From the NCBI GenBank assembly GCA_947568605.1, contig CANOPV010000034.1, forward strand, positions 1-8,227: a stretch of DNA of 8,227 nt, written 5' to 3'. The DNA is from an uncultured Clostridium sp. GTDB lineage: Bacteria > Bacillota > Clostridia > TANB77 > CAG-508. The position numbers and the translations under genes are program-made. This document shows positions 5,871-8,227 of this stretch, piece by piece. Every line of letters begins with the position of its first letter. Positions within the stretch are counted from its first letter, which is position 1. Under the pieces are notes generated by a model, which saw only the letters and a list, made by a program, of their open reading frames with translations, ran no database searches and was not told the origin of the DNA.

Positions 5871-5901
5871 TATTGAATTATTTAGAATTTAATATTATAA
5901 T
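5871..5901 (+). promoter_or_regulatory. Promoter of the CBM gene, with an overlapping inverted repeat
   Basis: TTGAAT (5873-5878), 17 bases, TATAAT (5896-5901). TATTGAATT (5871-5879) and AATTTAATA (5886-5894) are inverted arms with one mismatch, six bases apart, covering the -35 and spacer. The repeat could be an operator, but in DNA this AT-rich it may be chance. The CBM gene thus has its own promoter rather than depending on read-through from the repressor. Confidence 0.55.
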
Positions 5902-5936
5902 AGGGACAGCAAAAGATAAATGAGGGAGAGAAAAAA

Positions 5937-6407
5937 ATGGAATTAGCAAAAAATATTTTTTTTAATACTGATAAATTAATTGGAAATACTACTGTTAAGG
6001 TATCTTATACAGGGAATTTATTTCAAAATAATTCAGAAGATGTTTTTATCCATTATGGTTTTGGCTTACAATGGGATAATGTTTCTGAAAAGAAAATGGA
6101 AAAGACTGAATTAGGTTTTCAGGCTGAAATTGAATTAGAAGATAATGAGTCTTTAAATTTCTGTTTTAGAGATGGTAATAATATTTGGGATAATAATGAT
6201 AATAATAATTATATTTTTCCAATTGAACATATAGAAAATTCTTTGACAATTGTAGAAAATTCTAATAGTTTACCTACTACTAGAAGATTAAGAAGGTCTT
6301 ATATTTGGAGTAAAAAAATACGACTTGCTATTTATAAAATAATTACATATTTCCCAAAAATTATTTCTGGAAATTATAAAAGAAAAATTAATGTAACAAA
6401 TTCGTAA
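5937..6407 (+). CDS. Small starch-binding-like (CBM25/CBM53-type) domain protein, no signal peptide
   Basis: A 156-residue protein. Residues 18-97 look like a family 25/53 carbohydrate-binding module: VKVSYTGNLFQNNSEDVFIHYGFGLQWDN (20-48, carrying HYGFG and W46), then NFCFRDG (74-80) and WDNN (84-87). These aromatic residues are the type used to stack on alpha-glucan rings. No catalytic domain and no secretion signal are present, so it should stay in the cytoplasm, where glycogen is the natural ligand. The C-terminal part (113-150) is different: TTRRLRRSYIWSKKIRLAIYKIITYFPKI is rich in Arg/Lys, Tyr and Ile, and could form an amphipathic membrane- or nucleic-acid-binding helix. Start ATG 5937 follows GAGGGAGAG. 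The gene ends before a strong shared terminator and is monocistronic. Its position after an S24 repressor hints at stress control, which is inference. Confidence 0.72.
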   Translation: MELAKNIFFNTDKLIGNTTVKVSYTGNLFQNNSEDVFIHYGFGLQWDNVSEKKMEKTELGFQAEIELEDNESLNFCFRDGNNIWDNNDNNNYIFPIEHIENSLTIVENSNSLPTTRRLRRSYIWSKKIRLAIYKIITYFPKIISGNYKRKINVTNS

Positions 6408-6417
6408 ATTATAATAA

Positions 6418-6430
6418 AATGTAGTACATT
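6418..6430. repeat. Short palindrome AATGTA-G-TACATT after the CBM gene
   Basis: Perfect 6-base inverted arms around one G, ten bases past the CBM stop. The single-base loop makes it unsuitable as an RNA hairpin, so if functional it would be a protein-binding site. No role is evident. Confidence 0.25.
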
Positions 6431-6481
6431 ACGACTTTTAAATTTTTAAATAATGTTTCATTTTAAAAATTCCTATAAAAT

Positions 6482-6511
6482 AAAAAACTCAGTAATTTCA
6501 CTGAGTTTTTT
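6482..6511. terminator. Bidirectional intrinsic terminator between the CBM and SDR genes
   Basis: AAAAAACTCAGT (6482-6493) and ACTGAGTTTTTT (6500-6511) are perfect 12-base inverted arms with a 6-base loop. Each orientation yields an ACTCAGT/ACTGAGT stem followed by six U. It closes the rightward CBM transcript and the leftward SDR transcript, whose stop codon is at 6517-6519. Confidence 0.9.
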
Positions 6512-6516
6512 ATTTT

Positions 6517-7248
6517 CTATGTTATGACCCATCCACCATTTATTGATATTACTTGACCTGTTGTGAATTCATCTTCTACTAGCCAACTCACACATCTTGC
6601 AATATCTATTGGTTTTCCTATTTTTTGTAATGGGGTTTCATTTATTACTTGTTGCCATTCTTCTTTTGTTGTTCCTTTATTCATATCTGTATCCATTGCT
6701 CCTGGTGCAATACTGTTTACTCTAATATTTGATGGTCCAAGTTCTTTGGCAAGTCCTTTTGTTAGTCCATCAATTCCTGCTTTTGATGCACTATAATGTA
6801 CTTCGCACGCTCCTCCTACCATTCCCCAAATTGAAGAAATGTTTATAATACTTCCTTTTTTATTGTGTATCATTGTTGGTAATGCTTCTTGTATACAGTA
6901 AAATACTGATGTTAGGTTTGTTTGTATCATTGTGTTCCAGTCTTCGTCTGTGATGTCTGTAAATATTTTTGCTTGTGCTATTCCCGCATTGTTTATTAAT
7001 ACATCTATTGTTTTAAATTTTTCTAGTGTGAATTGTATTAGTTTTTTTACTTCTTCTCTTTTTGATACATCCGCTTTAAATATTTCTACTGTTTTTCCTT
7101 GTTCTTGTAATTGTTTTTGTATGGTTTTTGCTTTTTCTCCTGATTTATTATAATTTAATATTACATTGTAATTCTCATTTGCAAGCACTCTAACTATTTC
7201 TGCTCCAATTCCCCTAGAACCTCCTGTAACTATAATTGTTTTACTCAT
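6517..7248 (-). CDS. SDR family oxidoreductase, FabG-like (possibly a YmfI-type reductase)
   Basis: A 243-residue classical short-chain dehydrogenase/reductase of full length. The NADP(H)-binding motif is TGGSRGIG (8-15), followed by NNAG (86-89) and Asn111. The catalytic set is Ser139 in NISSIWG plus Tyr152 and Lys156 in YSASK, and the PG of NSIAPGAMDT (178-187) is the usual cofactor-loop motif. It ends GQVISINGGW, as in FabG proteins. The start at ATG 7248 is set by AGGGAGGA three bases upstream. It is not in a fatty-acid synthesis cluster, so a role as main FabG is doubtful. Stand-alone FabG-like proteins of this length in Firmicutes are often elongation factor P 5-aminopentanone reductases (YmfI). 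Sequence alone does not decide between these. It is monocistronic, with its own promoter and the shared terminator. Confidence 0.9.
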   Translation of the reverse strand: MSKTIIVTGGSRGIGAEIVRVLANENYNVILNYNKSGEKAKTIQKQLQEQGKTVEIFKADVSKREEVKKLIQFTLEKFKTIDVLINNAGIAQAKIFTDITDEDWNTMIQTNLTSVFYCIQEALPTMIHNKKGSIINISSIWGMVGGACEVHYSASKAGIDGLTKGLAKELGPSNIRVNSIAPGAMDTDMNKGTTKEEWQQVINETPLQKIGKPIDIARCVSWLVEDEFTTGQVISINGGWVIT

Positions 7249-7280
7249 ATATCCTCCCTGATTTTATTTTATTAATTTAT

Positions 7281-7310
7281 ATTTTAACATATATTTTATA
7301 AGATTTTCAA
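7281..7310 (-). promoter_or_regulatory. Promoter of the SDR gene
   Basis: Minus strand TTGAAA (7310-7305), 18 bases, TAAAAT (7286-7281), preceded by TGT to make an extended -10. Start expected near 7274, about 26 bases before the ATG at 7248. Confidence 0.6.
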
Positions 7311-7325
7311 TAAATTAAAAAATAA

Positions 7326-7359
7326 AAGGTAGAAATTTATAAATAATAATTTCTACCTT
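7326..7359 (-). terminator. Intrinsic terminator of the 114-aa protein gene
   Basis: Perfect 12-base arms AAGGTAGAAATT (7326-7337) and AATTTCTACCTT (7348-7359) around a 10-base loop. On the minus strand it lies eight bases after the stop at 7367 and is followed by TTATTTTTT, a suitable U-rich tail. It isolates this gene from the SDR promoter. Confidence 0.85.
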
Positions 7360-7366
7360 CCATTTT

Positions 7367-7711
7367 TTAACCAAATATTTTTTTAAGCAATCTCTTAAAA
7401 AGATTCGGTTGTTTCTGATTAGCAATTGAATTCCTTGAATTGTCTTCATTTTCGTCAACATCCATAATCGTCAGCCGTATACATTTTCCATCATCAGACA
7501 CTTCAAAACGGAAATGGTTCATAACTATACCCGTTATTTCGCCAGTAGACATTTTCTCCATAAGATATACCTGATAAAATTCCACTGGTCTGTTATAATC
7601 TGCTTTTTCTAAAACTTTTCCGTCATTCCGAAAAAAATGGAATTGATTTTTGACATCTGACTCTTGTAATGAAAATTCACCATCTGTTATTGTTAAAAAT
7701 TCCTTTGCCAT
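7367..7711 (-). CDS. Unrecognised 114-aa protein of atypical composition
   Basis: I do not recognise this family. The start at ATG 7711 is set by AGGAGG (7724-7719) at a 7-base spacing; a longer frame to 7762 would only translate the leader hairpin. Residues 4-85 alternate polar and hydrophobic positions in a way that suggests an all-beta domain (FLTITDGEFSLQ, NQFHFFRNDGKVL, EFYQVYLMEKM, HFRFEVSDDGKCIRLTIMDV). An acidic, Asn-rich linker (86-102) follows. The protein ends with LFKRLLKKIFG, a short strongly basic amphipathic helix that could touch membrane or nucleic acid. There is no signal peptide. Two 60-base lines inside the gene have 23 G+C each, against 14 and 16 in two lines of the SDR gene, so it was probably acquired by transfer. 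It has its own perfect promoter, structured leader and terminator: a self-contained unit. Confidence 0.75.
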   Translation of the reverse strand: MAKEFLTITDGEFSLQESDVKNQFHFFRNDGKVLEKADYNRPVEFYQVYLMEKMSTGEITGIVMNHFRFEVSDDGKCIRLTIMDVDENEDNSRNSIANQKQPNLFKRLLKKIFG

Positions 7712-7732
7712 ACATTTTCCTCCTCTTAATTT

Positions 7733-7774
7733 TTCGAAGGATTGTGCCTTCGAATTTTTCATTTTTCAAAGGCA
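7733..7774 (-). promoter_or_regulatory. Structured 5' leader with two mutually exclusive hairpins
   Basis: Read on the minus strand, the leader holds segment A TGCCTTTGAA (7774-7765), segment B TTCGAAGGCA (7754-7745) and segment C CCTTCGAA (7740-7733). A and B can form a 10-base stem with one G-U pair. B and C can form a perfect 8-base stem with a 6-base loop. Both need B, so only one can exist at a time. C lies eight bases before the AGGAGG of the 114-aa gene. No U-tract follows B-C in this direction, so control of translation, or simple mRNA stabilisation, fits better than attenuation. On the plus strand the same B-C hairpin is followed by five T and could act as a terminator. Confidence 0.45.
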
Positions 7775-7796
7775 ATAAATAATTTATTACAATACA

Positions 7797-7825
7797 ATTA
7801 TATATGTATTTTACATAATTGTCAA
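7797..7825 (-). promoter_or_regulatory. Perfect consensus promoter of the 114-aa protein gene
   Basis: Minus strand TTGACA (7825-7820), exactly 17 bases, TATAAT (7802-7797). Start expected near 7790, giving a leader of about 80 bases to the ATG at 7711, long compared with the 18-27 bases of the other promoters here. The promoter sits in what is nominally the C-terminal frame of the ORF6N remnant, showing that this part of that frame is no longer protein-coding in function. Confidence 0.8.
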
Positions 7826-7987
7826 TATTTTTATATAAAATATTTTTTATTTCCTTTTCCATTATATTTATACTAACTTGTATAGCAATTTCATTTTTTA
7901 GTATACCAGAAAGCATCGCTATTCCTTGTTCTGTAAATACATAAGGTAAATATTTCTTTCCTCTATGTTTGCTATTTTCACTTTTTA

Positions 7988-8012
7988 AACTGGTCGCAAT
8001 TTACGACCAGTT
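7988..8012. repeat. 9-base inverted repeat around the ORF6N stop codon
   Basis: AACTGGTCG (7988-7996) and CGACCAGTT (8004-8012) are perfect arms with a 7-base loop that contains the in-frame TAA. The arms are far richer in G+C than their surroundings. No T-tract follows on either strand. It may be coincidental coding sequence, a protein-binding site or the scar of a small insertion. Confidence 0.5.
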
Positions 8013-8227
8013 ATTTTCCTGATCTAAATTTATAATTGTAGTTTGTCTTTTTAAATTTTTAACTTCTTCTTCGGTTAATTGAAAACAGAAATTTTCTGGA
8101 AATCTCTCTTTATTTCTACTTACAGTTTCATTTATTCTTTTTGTTTGATAATTATATAGCATTGCTACATCACTATCTAGCATTACTTGTTTTCCTCTTA
8201 TTGTATATATTAAATTTTTTATTTCTT

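Larger units (their letters stand above)
7677..8227 (-). pseudogene. ORF6N-domain protein gene, interrupted by TAA and C-terminally degraded (runs off the right edge)
   Basis: ORF6N proteins are phage- and mobile-element-associated DNA-binding or antirepressor-like proteins. The frame enters from the right edge as IYTIRGKQVMLDSDVAMLYNYQ and continues NRN-type RFPENFCFQLTEEEVKNL to TAA at 8003-8001. The same frame then resumes as IATSLKSENSKHRGKKYLPY and VFTEQGIAMLSGILKNEIAIQVSINIM, all classic ORF6N motifs. One C-to-T change (CAA to TAA) would explain the stop. Family likeness ends at about 7860; the remaining codons to 7677 are low-complexity and run through the promoter and leader of the next gene, so the normal C-terminal part is gone. 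The true start is outside the window. The stop codon lies in the loop of a 9-base inverted repeat (7988-8012). Confidence 0.8.

Noticed and set aside
5850..5872. Terminator after the S24 repressor (TTTTTTTGTAAAAAA)
   Set aside because: There is no loop-forming stem, only complementary A and T runs two bases apart.
7712..7762. N-terminal extension of the 114-aa protein to ATG 7762
   Set aside because: The 17 extra codons are the leader hairpin sequence, and the strong AGGAGG is placed for ATG 7711.
7677..7916. A separate 79-aa protein
   Set aside because: Its first 19 residues are the inner part of an ORF6N domain in the same frame as the upstream fragment. The rest reads through a consensus promoter and leader and resembles no protein.
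1..8227. CRISPR arrays, insertion sequences, integrase or transposase genes, rRNA
   Set aside because: No regularly spaced repeats, terminal inverted repeats with a transposase frame, recombinase motifs or rRNA sequence were seen on either strand.

Overview
The window is strongly AT-rich. Two 60-base lines I counted inside the reductase gene have 14 and 16 G+C. It carries several near-consensus sigma-A promoters, strong AGGAGG-type ribosome binding sites and a tRNA with encoded CCA. The gene families seen (MBOAT acyltransferase with DUF4358, VanW/G5, HEPN-MNT pair, S24-type repressor, family 25-like starch-binding module, ORF6N) fit a low-GC Firmicute, most likely a gut Clostridia. That assignment is inference; no marker gene is present.

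Layout, left to right. (1) Positions 1-2078, minus strand: a compact operon of a DUF4358 membrane-anchored protein, an AlgI/DltB-like MBOAT O-acyltransferase, and the first ten codons of a third gene. It is driven from a good promoter at 2050-2078 and probably O-acylates a cell-surface polymer. (2) 2217-2966, plus strand: a HEPN/nucleotidyltransferase (MNT) pair. The HEPN gene is broken by a 1-base frameshift and a nonsense codon, while the MNT gene is intact. (3) 2979-3100, minus: tRNA-Lys(CTT) with a perfect TTGACA-17-TATAAT promoter, ending 12 bases from the convergent MNT stop. (4) 3236-4866, minus: a VanW/G5 cell-wall protein. Its natural start has a good RBS at 4813 but is followed by an in-frame TAA at codon 4, cutting the membrane anchor off from the long open frame. 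(5) 4905-5936: two divergent Xre-type regulators, a 66-aa HTH protein (minus) and a 189-aa HTH plus S24 LexA/CI-like repressor (plus). They share a 175-base control region in which each promoter has its own palindrome over the -35. (6) 5873-6407, plus: a small protein with a starch-binding-like module and no signal peptide. (7) 6482-7310: a bidirectional terminator, then a FabG-like SDR reductase (minus). (8) 7326-7825, minus: an unrecognised 114-aa protein of clearly higher G+C, with its own terminator, a perfect consensus promoter and a leader able to form two mutually exclusive hairpins. (9) 7677-8227, minus: the remains of an ORF6N-domain gene with an in-frame TAA and a lost C-terminus, running off the right edge.

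Taken together, regions 1 and 4 look like ordinary envelope genes. Regions 2 and 5-9 look like accessory DNA. Three genes (HEPN, VanW start, ORF6N) carry inactivating lesions within 6 kb, which means either real decay or assembly/sequencing error. TAA and TAG are used as normal stops and tryptophan is always TGG, so recoding is not a good explanation.

I do not see a clear undescribed multi-gene system. The most interesting candidates are the structured leader and foreign-composition gene at 7367-7825, the divergent regulator pair with its non-canonical S24 repressor and neighbouring CBM protein, and the interrupted VanW start next to an 11-base homopolymer. No stretch over 300 bases lacks a gene.
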